DNA of 64,000 nucleotides from Allokutzneria sp. NRRL B-24872 (lineage in GTDB: Bacteria > Actinomycetota > Actinomycetes > Mycobacteriales > Pseudonocardiaceae), in NCBI RefSeq assembly GCF_002155965.1, contig NZ_MUMH01000023.1:1-64000 (forward strand), read 5' to 3'. The notes under the pieces were generated by a model. It was not told the DNA's origin, did not search any database, and was given only the letters and a program-made list of their open reading frames with translations. The translations under genes and the position numbers were made by a program. Positions 51,240-59,661 of this stretch are shown piece by piece. Each line of letters begins with the position of its first letter. Positions within the stretch are counted from its first letter, which is position 1.

Positions 51240-52706
51240 TCAGCAGTGCAATCTGGGTGGCAATCCGGCCCGATCCGGTACTCGGTCCCGATAGGTGCGC
51301 ACGGACCAGTCGAGGAAGCGGTGGACGTCGGCGAAGGTGCTCGCCAGGCCGAGGGAGACCCGGACACCGCCGCCGTTGGGCACGCCCATCGCGCCGAGGT
51401 AGTCGTCCAGGGTGATCATCGTGCCGTCGGTCGGGGTCGCGAGCTGGGTCACGCCGAGCGACAGCGCCGCCTCGCCCGCGCCGGGGTTGCAGAAGCACCC
51501 CGTGCGCAAGGAGATCCCCGCCGCGGCGGACTCGCGGCTGACCAGGCGCTCGTCGACGAGGTCGCCGTCGGGGGTGAGGAAGTTGAAGGCGATCGTGCCG
51601 CCACGCCCCTCGGTGGTGCGCGGCCCGTAGACGAGCACCATCGGTTCACCGTTGCCGTGCCGGAGCGCGCAGAGCTCGTCCAGCAGCCACGCGGTCAGGC
51701 AGCGCACGCGGGTGTGGATGGTCGGCATGCCGATCTGGCTGATCCACCGCAGTCCGACCGAGACGTCGGGCAGCTGCAGGAAGTTCAGCGTGCCGTCCTC
51801 GAAGGCACCGGGTGCCGGGTCGAGCCGGTGCCAGTCGCCGAGCGCGCTCGCACCCCAGATGGTGCCGCCGGAGAACCAGGGGCGGGTCAGTTCCTCCACC
51901 GCGTCCCTGCGGGCGACCAGCGCGCCGACGCCCGTGGGGTAGCCGAAGACCTTGTACCAGCTGACCGGGACGAAGTCCGGCTTGTGCGCCGACAGGTCGA
52001 GTGCGTTGCTCGGCGCGAAGGCCGCGGCGTCCAGCAGCACCCGCCAGCCGAGGCGCTGCGCCAGCTGGACCCATTCGAGCGGGTGCTGCACGCCGGTGAA
52101 GTTGCTCTGCGCGGGGTAGGCGAACAGCCGGGGCCCTGCCGGTTCGCGGTCGAGCTCGGCGAGCAGGGATTCCTCGGGGACGCGCATGTCCGGCCCGCTG
52201 ATGTGCGCCAGGCCGATCGAGGAGCCGCGGTTGCGGGCGTACTCGCGGATGCCCACGACGGAGTTGTGGTTGTCCTGGGTGAGCAGCAGCCGCCCCTCGG
52301 GCCCGAACGGGAACGCCTCGCCGACCAGGCGGCACGCGCCGGTGGCGTTCGAGGTGAAGATCACCACGTACTCGTCCGGGTCGGCGTTGAAGAACCGCAG
52401 CACGTCGCCGCGCACGGCCTCGACCAGCTCGGTGGAGCGCACGGAGGACGGGCTGTCGGAGTGCGGGTTGCCGTAGACGCTGGAGCGCAGGCGGGCCAGC
52501 TGAGCCCGTAACTGCGCGTCGGAGACCAGCCCGGAGCCGGTGTAGTCGAGGTAGCAGTGCTCCTCGGCGTCCAGGTGCCGGTACTCGGTACCGCGGAGCC
52601 GGTCGAGGGCGGCGGTGTCGGAATAGGCCGGGTAGCGCCGCAGGAATGCTTCCTCGTCGCGTCTGCCGACCCGACCCGAGGACTTTTTACGAATCATGTT
52701 CCACAT
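51240..52706 (-). CDS. Aminotransferase class V / molybdenum-cofactor-sulfurase-like protein
   Basis: A 488-residue PLP enzyme resembling the N-terminal domain of MoCo sulfurases and HxcL-type cysteine desulfurases. YLDYTGSGLVSDAQLRAQ, YGNPHSDSPSSVRSTELVEAVR and VIFTSNATGACRLVGEAFPF match eukaryotic-like MoCo sulfurase motifs; the Schiff-base Lys is in FVPVSWYKVFGYPTGVGALVA; the candidate persulfide Cys is in LRTGCFCNPGAGE. No MOSC domain is fused. ATG at 52706 is chosen because AAGGGCGG lies upstream; ATG 52697 is an alternative. It may mobilise cysteine sulfur for an unknown acceptor. It is inserted between the conserved ABC exporter and ctaA. Confidence 0.83.
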   Translation of the reverse strand: MWNMIRKKSSGRVGRRDEEAFLRRYPAYSDTAALDRLRGTEYRHLDAEEHCYLDYTGSGLVSDAQLRAQLARLRSSVYGNPHSDSPSSVRSTELVEAVRGDVLRFFNADPDEYVVIFTSNATGACRLVGEAFPFGPEGRLLLTQDNHNSVVGIREYARNRGSSIGLAHISGPDMRVPEESLLAELDREPAGPRLFAYPAQSNFTGVQHPLEWVQLAQRLGWRVLLDAAAFAPSNALDLSAHKPDFVPVSWYKVFGYPTGVGALVARRDAVEELTRPWFSGGTIWGASALGDWHRLDPAPGAFEDGTLNFLQLPDVSVGLRWISQIGMPTIHTRVRCLTAWLLDELCALRHGNGEPMVLVYGPRTTEGRGGTIAFNFLTPDGDLVDERLVSRESAAAGISLRTGCFCNPGAGEAALSLGVTQLATPTDGTMITLDDYLGAMGVPNGGGVRVSLGLASTFADVHRFLDWSVRTYRDRVPDRAGLPPRLHC

Positions 52707-52914
52707 TCGCGCCAACCGCCCTTCCCATCGAACCCGCAGCGCAGAGGGGGTCGGGCTCAGGATAGGGAATCAGGCACTTGCCGGTAGTCACAATCAGACT
52801 CAGCTGAAAGACAAACGTGTGCCGACCGTGTCTGATATGCAATCCGATCGACTGCACGTTGCACTCCGCCGGGGCGGGCGGTCCGTCTCAGGGAGGCCGA
52901 CCTACCATCGGTGG

Positions 52915-53865
52915 GTGCCCGCATCGTCCCTGCTCCGCGTCGCCGCGATCGTCAACGTGGTGATGCAGTCGATCATCGCGGTGACCGGTTCCGTTGTCCG
53001 CGTGACCGGCTCCGGCCTCGGCTGCCCGACCTGGCCCAACTGTCAGCCCGGCAGCCTCGTCCCGGTACCGCATCCCGAGTTCGACCAGGTGCAGCAGTGG
53101 ATCGAGTTCGGCAACCGGCTGCTCTCCGGCCTGGTCGGCGTGGTGGCGCTGGTCTGCCTCTACCTGGCGTGGAAGCGCACGCCGCGCGGTTCCCGGCAGG
53201 TGCGGCTCGCCGCGATCCTGCTCGTCGGGGTGCTCGCGCAGGGGGTGGTCGGCGGTGTCGTGGTGCTGCTCGGCCTGGTCTGGTGGACCGTCGCCTTCCA
53301 CCTGCTCGTCTCGATGGCGCTGGTGTGGGCCTCGGTGCTGTTCCTGCACTCGGTGGTCGAGGGCGTGGAGGGCGAGTACCGCTCGCTCGTGCCGCGCCCG
53401 CTGCGCCAGCTGCTGATCGTCACCACGGTCGCGCTGGCCGCGGTCCTGGTGCTGGGCACCATGGTCACCGGCGCCGGCCCGCACGCGGGCGACCCGGAGA
53501 CGCCTCGGCTGAACCTGCCGATCGCCCAGCTCGCGCAGTTCCACGCGGACGCGCTGTTCCTGTTCCTGGGCATGCTGATCGCGCTCGGCTTCGCGCTGCG
53601 CGCGATGAGCTGGACCCGGCTGATGCGCCGGTGGTACTGGGTTCTCGTCGGGACCGTGCTCGCTCAGGGCTCGCTCGGGATGGTGCAGTACTGGACGGGC
53701 GTGCCGGAGTCGCTGGTGTCCTTCCACGTCCTCGGCGCGGCTGCGGTCACCGCTGTGATGGCCGGTTTGTGGACGGTGTGCGGGGAGCGCGTGCCCGCTC
53801 CTGGAGCTGACGGAACGGAGCTTCCGAGCGAGCCTCGTCGCAAGGCCCCGGCGACGACGGCGTGA
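52915..53865 (+). CDS. ctaA: Heme A synthase CtaA
   Basis: A 316-residue eight-helix heme A synthase. GSVVRVTGSGLGCPTWPNCQPGS holds the conserved first-loop Cys pair; IEFGNRLLSGLVGVVALVCLYLAW and AFHLLVSMALVWAS carry two heme-ligand His regions with H in QFHADALFLFLGMLIALGFALRA and SFHVLGAAAVTA for the second half. It oxidises the C8 methyl of heme O to formyl for cytochrome aa3. The GTG is 6 nt after TACCAT, a leaderless arrangement; a longer reading upstream has no initiation signal. Confidence 0.93.
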   Translation: MPASSLLRVAAIVNVVMQSIIAVTGSVVRVTGSGLGCPTWPNCQPGSLVPVPHPEFDQVQQWIEFGNRLLSGLVGVVALVCLYLAWKRTPRGSRQVRLAAILLVGVLAQGVVGGVVVLLGLVWWTVAFHLLVSMALVWASVLFLHSVVEGVEGEYRSLVPRPLRQLLIVTTVALAAVLVLGTMVTGAGPHAGDPETPRLNLPIAQLAQFHADALFLFLGMLIALGFALRAMSWTRLMRRWYWVLVGTVLAQGSLGMVQYWTGVPESLVSFHVLGAAAVTAVMAGLWTVCGERVPAPGADGTELPSEPRRKAPATTA

Positions 53866-54187
53866 CGAGCTAGCTCCCCCGTCGCCGTCAGCACTGGCGA
53901 CACAGCGCACGGTCAGCGAGCACATTCACCGCAAAGATGGTCTCGACCCCGTCAGCGGTCGCGATGTCAGCTTCGCCGTCCGCACGCCAGCCTTGCCGAG
54001 GAACCCTTGCGGCGTCGGGATCTCTCCCACTGGTGACACCCTCGACGACCCGCTCGGCCGCTCGTTCTCCTGGTGAGCGACCAGGTGCGTCTCAAACGCG
54101 GTTCCCGCACTCGAACCGGTGAGAACCCGATCCCTTTTGGCAGCAAGTGCCGAAAGGAACTCAGTTCCGTGTGTCTACCCTGATCCC
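53866..54187. other. Intergenic region with decayed coding trace
   Basis: About 320 bp between ctaA and a TetR gene with no intact gene. Its left part holds a short-chain-dehydrogenase-like trace on the minus strand (listed separately). Its right end carries TACCCT (54176-54181), 6 nt before the TetR GTG, the probable -10 box of a leaderless message. Confidence 0.5.
53885..54105 (-). pseudogene. Possible remnant of a short-chain dehydrogenase/reductase gene
   Basis: One minus-strand frame gives IATADGVETIFAVNVLADRAL then a stop; this closely matches the SDR segment (T)xDGxExTFAVNHLAPFLLT that follows the NNAG motif. A neighbouring frame just upstream gives LGKAGVRTAKLTSR, like the VNNAG block, so a frameshift between them would explain both. 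Remaining parts of an SDR are not visible. A chance similarity cannot be excluded at this length. Confidence 0.4.
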
Positions 54188-54769
54188 GTGGCAGACCTCA
54201 GAGAACGCAAGCGCCAACGAGCGCGAGAACAGATCGTGGAAGCCGCCTTCGCGCTGTTCGCGAAGCGGGGCTTCGCCAACGTGACCGTCACCGAGATCGC
54301 CGAGCGGGCCGAGGTGGGGCGGACGACGTTCTTCCGCTACTTCGGCGACAAGCAGGAGGTCGTCTTCTCCGACGAGCAAGGCCTGTTGGAGGTGATGACC
54401 GAGCACCAGCGCGCGTCCGGCGCCGTTGCCGCGAAGAGCGTCTGTCCCGCGATGCGGCAGCTGCGCGGGACGGTTCTGGTGCTGTGCGAAGCGATCACCA
54501 AGGACAGGAAGCACTACCTGGTGCACGAGCGGCTGATGGAGGAGAACCCCGAGCTGTTCGACCGCGGCGTTCGCAAGATCCAGCGCTACACCCAGGCCCT
54601 CGAAGACATCCTGGTCGAGCGAGGCACGCCGAGGGAGGTCGCCGTACTCGCCGCGCAGCTGGCGCTCGGCTGCTTCCAGGCGGGCCGGCAGCTCGCGGAC
54701 GGGAACCCGTCCAGGCTGGTCAAAGAGGTCGAAGCCGCTTTCGAGCGCGTGGCGGGGCGGCGACCATGA
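54188..54769 (+). CDS. TetR-family transcriptional regulator
   Basis: A 193-residue TetR regulator. The N-terminal helix-turn-helix is clear: ARQQIVEAAFALFAKRGFANVTVTEIAERAEVGRTTFFRYFGDKQEVVFSDE in form (here RAREQIVEAAF). The C-terminal ligand domain ends in LGCFQAGRQLADGNP. The GTG is 6 nt after TACCCT (leaderless). ATGA overlap with a second TetR gene downstream; paired TetR genes in one operon are unusual and suggest a linked regulatory circuit. Confidence 0.9.
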   Translation: MADLRERKRQRAREQIVEAAFALFAKRGFANVTVTEIAERAEVGRTTFFRYFGDKQEVVFSDEQGLLEVMTEHQRASGAVAAKSVCPAMRQLRGTVLVLCEAITKDRKHYLVHERLMEENPELFDRGVRKIQRYTQALEDILVERGTPREVAVLAAQLALGCFQAGRQLADGNPSRLVKEVEAAFERVAGRRP

Positions 54770-55437
54770 GCACCCGCGCCCGCATCCTGGAGGTGACGGC
54801 GGAGTTGCTGGCCGACTCGCCTACCGGCGAGGTGTCCACGCGCGCCATCTGCCAGGCGGCCGGGGTCGGGCAGCCGGTGCTCTACCGCCAGTTCGGCGAC
54901 AAGGGTGGGCTGCTCGCCGCCGTGGTCGACTACGGCTTCGAGCAGTACCTGGAGTCCAAGCGAGCCCGCGTGCCCTCCGACGACCCGGTGCGCGACCTCC
55001 GCGAGGGCTGGGACGCGCACACCGACTTCGCGTTGGCGCACAAGAGCTTCTACCGCTTGATGTACTCCACGTCGACGACCGCCTCCCCCACCGCGGGTGC
55101 CGAGGCGTTCCGGCTGTTGGTCGCGACCCTGGAGCGCTGCGCGGCGGCCGGACGCCTGCGCGTGAGCCCGGTCGTCGCGGCGCGCATGGTGATGTCGGCG
55201 AACGTCGGCGTGGCGCTGATGCTGATCACGCGCCCGCAGCACTTCGACGATCCCGAGCTGTCCCACCAGGTTCGCGACGCCGTGCACGCGCGCATCCTGG
55301 CCGACCCCGCGCCGACGCCGTCAGCGGTCGCGCCGGTGGCCGCGCACCTCAACGCGCTCCTGGCCGACTCCCCCACCGCGCTCAGCGACGCCGAGACCGC
55401 GCTCCTACGCGACTGGCTGACCCGGCTCTCTCCCTGA
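54766..55437 (+). CDS. TetR-family transcriptional regulator
   Basis: A 223-residue TetR regulator with HTH ARILEVTAELLADSPTGEVSTRAICQAAGVGQPVLYRQFGDKGGLLAAVVDYGFEQYL. The C-terminal domain (KSFYRLMYSTSTTASPTAGAEAFRLLVATLERCAAAGRL onward) is typical of the TetR_C group. Coupled by ATGA to the preceding TetR gene. Its 3' end overlaps the convergent nucleotidyltransferase gene by 33 bp. No obvious target besides its neighbours. Confidence 0.9.
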   Translation: MSTRARILEVTAELLADSPTGEVSTRAICQAAGVGQPVLYRQFGDKGGLLAAVVDYGFEQYLESKRARVPSDDPVRDLREGWDAHTDFALAHKSFYRLMYSTSTTASPTAGAEAFRLLVATLERCAAAGRLRVSPVVAARMVMSANVGVALMLITRPQHFDDPELSHQVRDAVHARILADPAPTPSAVAPVAAHLNALLADSPTALSDAETALLRDWLTRLSP

Positions 55438-56142
55438 CGCCGGGGGACGGCGGTAGCCGACGAGCAACCGGCCGCCGACGGAGTCGAGGACGTCGGAGAC
55501 CGCACGGTGGAACGCTTCGGGCGCGTCGCTGGCCACGAGCGCGCGATAGGTGGAGAGCAGCGACGCGCAGGCGACGGGGTCGACCTCGCGGAGCCTGCGC
55601 AGCAACCACTTCCCCGTGCCCAGCCAGCTGCCGCGCACGCTCAGCACCAGCTCCGCGACCGTGGTCAGCAGGCGGTTGGCGATCAGCAGCCGCTCGTCGG
55701 GGTCGGTCGCGCCCGCGAGATCGTCGAGCAGGTCGGTGACGCGGTACCGAGCGTCCTCCAACTCCGTGGGACTCAGCGGCGGCGGTCCCTCGGCGAAGCG
55801 CTCCCGCGACGTCGTGCGCGCCCATTCACCGATCCCGGAGTGGTCGAAGAGCAGGGTTCCCTCGGCGCACATGTGCAGCAGGGGCGACCCACGCAGCGCG
55901 ACCTCACGGTCCACAAAGGACACGAAGGTCTCCCGAGTGTGCGCGAACAGCTCCACCGGCCAGCCGTCGTGCTCGTCGGTCACGCGGAACGGCGGCGGAG
56001 GGTCGGACACGAACACCACGATGTCCAGGTCGGACGTGGAAGTCCGCCGCGCCGACGTCGCCCCACCGCCCAAGATCGCCGCGAGCGCCGTGGGGTGGTG
56101 CGCCACGACGTAGGAACGCGCTGAGTCCTGCGGCGTGCTCAT
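55405..56142 (-). CDS. Nucleotidyltransferase-domain protein
   Basis: A 245-residue protein whose N-terminus carries the polymerase-beta-type motif LGGGATSARRTSTSDLDIVVF, i.e. GG/GS followed by DxD, with a third carboxylate likely in WPVELFAHTRE. The helical C-terminal half (YRVTDLLDDLAGATDPDERLLIANRLLTTVAELVLSVRG) resembles aminoglycoside or HEPN-adjacent nucleotidyltransferases. The acceptor is unknown. Coupled (ATGA) to the GbsR/MarR regulator upstream, which presumably controls it. Confidence 0.82.
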   Translation of the reverse strand: MSTPQDSARSYVVAHHPTALAAILGGGATSARRTSTSDLDIVVFVSDPPPPFRVTDEHDGWPVELFAHTRETFVSFVDREVALRGSPLLHMCAEGTLLFDHSGIGEWARTTSRERFAEGPPPLSPTELEDARYRVTDLLDDLAGATDPDERLLIANRLLTTVAELVLSVRGSWLGTGKWLLRRLREVDPVACASLLSTYRALVASDAPEAFHRAVSDVLDSVGGRLLVGYRRPPASGREPGQPVA

Positions 56143-56624
56143 CGACGCCGCGAAGAGTGGGCTTCCCATCGCCCGCGCAGCTGCGACAGCTCGCCGGAGA
56201 GCCAGGAGTAGAACTGGTCGACCTCGCGGATGCGGTCGGCGCGATCGCCCTGACCGCTGAGCATGCGCAGGCCGCCCGTGGTCAGCTCGCTCACCTCGGC
56301 GACCGACTCCAGGCGGCGCAGCATGACGTTGGCCCACGCGTCCTCGCGGACCTGGTAGACCGCCGCCTCCCGGCCGCGCCGGGTGGTCTTGCTGATCAGT
56401 CCCCGCGCCAGCAGCAGGCGGACGTTGGTGCTGATCGAACCGCTGCTCGCGGACAGCGCGGCGCCCAGCTCGGCCGCCGTGCGCTCGACGGGATCGCAGA
56501 TCAGCAGGAACGCCAGGATGCGGCCGGCGATCAGCGGCATGCCCTCCTGCGCCTCGAACCGGGCCGCGAACGACTCGATCCAGTCCGACGGCTGCCGTCC
56601 GCCGACTCGGCTGGTGTCCGACAC
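56139..56624 (-). CDS. GbsR/MarR-family transcriptional regulator
   Basis: A 161-residue winged-helix regulator. The DNA-binding region is visible as LAFLLICDPVERTAAELGAALSASSGSISTNVRLLLARGLISKTTRRGREAAVYQVRED, typical of the GbsR/MarR group. GTG start. A perfect 8-bp dyad lies 13 bp upstream, consistent with autoregulation. It forms an operon with the nucleotidyltransferase gene. Confidence 0.88.
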   Translation of the reverse strand: MSDTSRVGGRQPSDWIESFAARFEAQEGMPLIAGRILAFLLICDPVERTAAELGAALSASSGSISTNVRLLLARGLISKTTRRGREAAVYQVREDAWANVMLRRLESVAEVSELTTGGLRMLSGQGDRADRIREVDQFYSWLSGELSQLRGRWEAHSSRRR

Positions 56625-56636
56625 CCTCGCCCCCTA

Positions 56637-56656
56637 GCTTCAGTGAGTACTGAAGC
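56637..56656. promoter_or_regulatory. Perfect operator dyad upstream of GbsR/MarR gene
   Basis: GCTTCAGT (56637-56644) and ACTGAAGC (56649-56656) are exact inverted arms with a 4-bp spacer GAGT. The spacing and 13-bp distance to the regulator start fit a dimeric winged-helix repressor site. The other side is the 3' end of the ATP-grasp gene, so only the regulator operon would be controlled. Confidence 0.72.
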
Positions 56657-56686
56657 CACGATGGTATCGGAACTTCGGAAGCGAGG

Positions 56687-57562
56687 TCAGCGGCGTGCCA
56701 GCTCCGCGCGCACGGCCGAGGCGAACCGCAGCGGCGCGCCCGGATCGGCTTGCCGGAAGCCCAGCGACGGCTCGGCCAGCTCCAGTTCAAGCAGCAGCGG
56801 AGCGCCGTCGGTCCCACTCAGGACGTCGACCCGCGCGTACAGGAGGTCCGAGCGCTCGATGCCGTGGAGTCCGCACGCCGCGTCCAGCGCGTCCTCCGCG
56901 AGCATGCGCCGTGTCGCGTCCGGCATGACCGGCTTCAACCGCTCATCGACGAACAGTGCCGACATCTCGACCTCGCCGCGCGGCAGCATCGGGCCCTTCA
57001 GGAAGCCGTGCGAGAACCGGCCGCCGAAGAAGACGAGCGCCGTCTCCCCTTCGACGTCCACCGCGGGCTGATAGGGCTGGAGAACCACCGTGCGGCCCTG
57101 AGCGTGCAGCGCGGCGACGTGTGCCTCCGCGCGCTCACGCTCCTCGGGCAGGAATCGCCCAGCGCCCTGCGAGCCCGCGCCGACCGCCGGTTTCAACGCG
57201 ATCTCAGTGTCATATGGGCCCAAGTCCGCGCCAGGTGGCACCAAGTGCGTCGGCACCACGGGCAGTCCCGTCGCGGCGAGATCCGCCATGTACGCCTTGT
57301 CGGTGTTCCACCGCACCAGGTCAGCGCGGTTGGCCAACGCGGGGACGCCGTCGCACCACGCCAGGAACTCGGTACGCCGCAGCGGGTAGTCCCAGGTGGA
57401 ACGGAGTACCACGAGGTCCGCAGGCTCAGCGTCGCGGATGGAGTCCCAGGGCTTCCACTCCGCCTCGATCCCGACCTCGGCCAGCACGGCGGGCAGCGGC
57501 GTGTCGTCGCCGTCGCTCTCCGGCAGTTCTGCGCAGGAGGCCAGCAGGACGCGAGGGCTCAC
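56687..57562 (-). CDS. ATP-grasp domain protein
   Basis: A 291-residue ATP-grasp enzyme. N-terminal RVLLASCAELPESDGDD..., the LVVLRSTWDYPLRRTEFLAWCD block typical of RimK-like/Cps-type ATP-grasp proteins, the ATP-binding EIALKPAVGAGSQGAGRF (Lys and Gly-rich loop), TVVLQPYQPAVDVEGETALVFFGGRFSHGFLKGP and ARVDVLSGTDGAPLLLELELAEPSLGF (metal-binding Glu/Asn-equivalent). It ligates a carboxylate to an amine via acyl phosphate; substrate unknown. The GTG is in a GTGA overlap with the small gene upstream. Confidence 0.88.
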   Translation of the reverse strand: MSPRVLLASCAELPESDGDDTPLPAVLAEVGIEAEWKPWDSIRDAEPADLVVLRSTWDYPLRRTEFLAWCDGVPALANRADLVRWNTDKAYMADLAATGLPVVPTHLVPPGADLGPYDTEIALKPAVGAGSQGAGRFLPEERERAEAHVAALHAQGRTVVLQPYQPAVDVEGETALVFFGGRFSHGFLKGPMLPRGEVEMSALFVDERLKPVMPDATRRMLAEDALDAACGLHGIERSDLLYARVDVLSGTDGAPLLLELELAEPSLGFRQADPGAPLRFASAVRAELARR

Positions 57563-57873
57563 TTCCGCGCCCGCGGGCCCGCCATCTTGCGGCGGTGGGC
57601 GGGGCCGATCACGGTGGCGGCGACGGTCTCGCGGTCCCACTCCGAGACCTGGACGCCCTCGACGGCGGCGCAGACGGCCTCGGCGGTGGCGACGTCCGGG
57701 ACGACCACGTCACCGAGCGCGCCGTCCGAACCGACGAGGGTCAGCCGGACTCCGGCGTTGCCGATGTACTGGATCACGGCACGAGTGGGGTCACCGTGCT
57801 CGGCGACGAAGGCGTTGACCACCGCGACCGTCCTGGCCGGGGCGGAAGGGGCGGTGGCGGTCTGCTCGCTCAT
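57559..57873 (-). CDS. Small conserved actinobacterial protein of unknown function
   Basis: A 104-residue soluble protein I cannot assign to a family. It has a Thr/Ala-rich N-terminus, VAVVNAFVAEHGDPTRAVIQYIGNAGVRLTLVGSDGALGDVVVPDVATAEAVCAAVEG, and a basic C-terminus HRRKMAGPRARK. The ATG is 7 nt after TAGGCT on the minus strand, a leaderless arrangement. Coupled to the ATP-grasp gene by GTGA, so it may be a partner or substrate protein. Confidence 0.75.
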   Translation of the reverse strand: MSEQTATAPSAPARTVAVVNAFVAEHGDPTRAVIQYIGNAGVRLTLVGSDGALGDVVVPDVATAEAVCAAVEGVQVSEWDRETVAATVIGPAHRRKMAGPRARK

Positions 57874-58000
57874 CCCGGTGAGCCTAGAGCGGTGACCGCT
57901 TCGGCAGAGGTGTCTTGAAGTACAACAAAACCGGCTTCGGGTTGTGGCTGGCGGCAGACGAGCCGAGACACAACTCGTTAGAACGGCTAAGTTCTTCGGG

Positions 58001-59620
58001 GTGACCGAACTGCGAACCCTCCTTGACTCCTTCGTCGAGTGGCACCTGGACGCCCACCCGGTCCGTGCCACGCTGCTGGGCGCGACGGGTCGCGAGGACA
58101 CCCTCGGCGACCAGTCCGCCGCCGCTTGGACCCGTCGCGACACCGAGACCCGCGAGTGGCTGGACCGCTTCGCCGCCGTGGACGCCTCCGGCCTGTCCCT
58201 CGACGACTCCGTCGACCGCGACCTCGTGCTCGCGACGCTGCGCGGTGAGGTGGTCCAGGCCGACGAGCCCGACTGGCGCCGTGACCCCGGCCTCTACGTG
58301 AGCCCGATCCTGTCCGGCCTGTTCACCCTGTTCCTGCACCGGCTGCGGCCCGAGGCGGAGCTGGTCGCCTCCGCCGTGGCGCGGCTGCGCGAGGTCCCCG
58401 GCGCGCTCGCGGCGGCCAAGGCGAACCTGGACGCCTCGATCTCCCCCGCGCTGATCGTGAAGCGCGCGCTCGGCCAGACGCGCAGCGCTCGCGCGTTCCT
58501 CACCACGGCACTGCCCGGCGAGGTCGCCGACGAGTCGCTGCGCCGCGCCCTCGCCGAGGCCGCTGCCCCTGCGGCCGACGCCTTCGACGAGTTCGCGACC
58601 TGGCTCGCCGAGTTCGCCGAGCGCGCCAACGGCGACTGGCGGATGGGCGAGCGGAAGTACTCGGCGCTGCTGCGGGAGCGGGAGCTGCTGGGCTACGGCG
58701 CGACCGAGCTGCACGAGCGCGGCAAGGCCGTCTACGCCGAGCTGGACGAGCAGATGCGGGAGCTGGCCGCGAAGGTACCCGGTGGCTCGCGGGACTGGCA
58801 CGCCGTGATGACGGCGTTGCAGAACGACCACCCGCCGACGCTGGAGGCGATGCGCGAGGAGTACGCGGCGGAGACCGAGCGCGCGCGGCGGTTCCTGATC
58901 GACAACGACCTGGTGCCCTTCGCCGAGGGCGAGGAGTGCCGTGTGGTGCCCTCCCCCGGTTTCCAGCGGCCGATCCTGTCGGTGGCCTTCTACATCGCGC
59001 CGCCGCCGCTGACCTCCTCGCGGCTGGGCCACTTCTTCGTGCCCTTCACGCCGGAGGACTTCACCGAGGAGCAGGTGCGTCAGCGGCTGGCCACCAACGC
59101 GCGGGCGCAGATGCCGACCATCGCCGTGCACGAGGCATACCCCGGCCACCACTGGCACCTGTCGTGGATGGCGGGCAGCGACCGCACGGTGCGCAAGCTG
59201 TTCCGCACCCCGTACTTCTCCGAGGGCTGGGCGCTCTACGCGGAGCGGCTGCTCAGCGAGAACGGGTACTTCGCCGACCCCGCGCACGAGCTGGCGCACC
59301 TGGACGCGCGGATCTTCCGCGCCGCGCGGATCGTGGTGGACACCGCGCTGCACTGCGGCGAGATGAGCATCGAGGAGGCCGAGAAGCACATGGCTACCAA
59401 GGCTTCGCTCACGCCGGGCACCGCGGTCGGCGAGGTCAACCGGTACTGCGCGTGGCCGACGCAGGCGCCGTCGTACCTGACCGGCAGCCTGGAGATCGAG
59501 AAGATCCGCGAGGACTACCTCGCGGCCAGTCGTGGTGACGTGCGGTCGTTCAACGCCACCATCGCGGGCTCCGGAGCGCTGCCGCTGGGCCTGGCCCGCA
59601 GGGTCGCGCTGGAGAGCTGA
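58001..59620 (+). CDS. DUF885 family metallopeptidase-like protein
   Basis: A 539-residue DUF885 protein. The metal-binding motif is PTIAVHEAYPGHHWHLSWM (HExxxxHH), with a downstream ligand candidate in FSEGWALYAERLLSENG. LVASAVARLREVPGALAAAKANLD and RFLIDNDLVPFAEGEECRVVPSP are also standard family pieces. No signal peptide is present, so it acts in the cytoplasm. Proposed peptidase; substrate unknown. The GTG is 7 nt after TAAGTT (leaderless). Confidence 0.92.
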   Translation: MTELRTLLDSFVEWHLDAHPVRATLLGATGREDTLGDQSAAAWTRRDTETREWLDRFAAVDASGLSLDDSVDRDLVLATLRGEVVQADEPDWRRDPGLYVSPILSGLFTLFLHRLRPEAELVASAVARLREVPGALAAAKANLDASISPALIVKRALGQTRSARAFLTTALPGEVADESLRRALAEAAAPAADAFDEFATWLAEFAERANGDWRMGERKYSALLRERELLGYGATELHERGKAVYAELDEQMRELAAKVPGGSRDWHAVMTALQNDHPPTLEAMREEYAAETERARRFLIDNDLVPFAEGEECRVVPSPGFQRPILSVAFYIAPPPLTSSRLGHFFVPFTPEDFTEEQVRQRLATNARAQMPTIAVHEAYPGHHWHLSWMAGSDRTVRKLFRTPYFSEGWALYAERLLSENGYFADPAHELAHLDARIFRAARIVVDTALHCGEMSIEEAEKHMATKASLTPGTAVGEVNRYCAWPTQAPSYLTGSLEIEKIREDYLAASRGDVRSFNATIAGSGALPLGLARRVALES

Positions 59621-59623
59621 GAC

Positions 59624-59658
59624 AGCGGGGGGCGTCGGTGGCCGCCGACGCCCCCGCT
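59624..59658. terminator. Bidirectional GC-rich hairpin terminator
   Basis: AGCGGGGGGCGTCGG and CCGACGCCCCCGCT pair over 14 bp with one bulged G and a short loop, placed exactly between the convergent DUF885 and amidinotransferase-like genes. It can stop transcription from both sides. Confidence 0.78.
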
Positions 59659-59661
59659 TCC

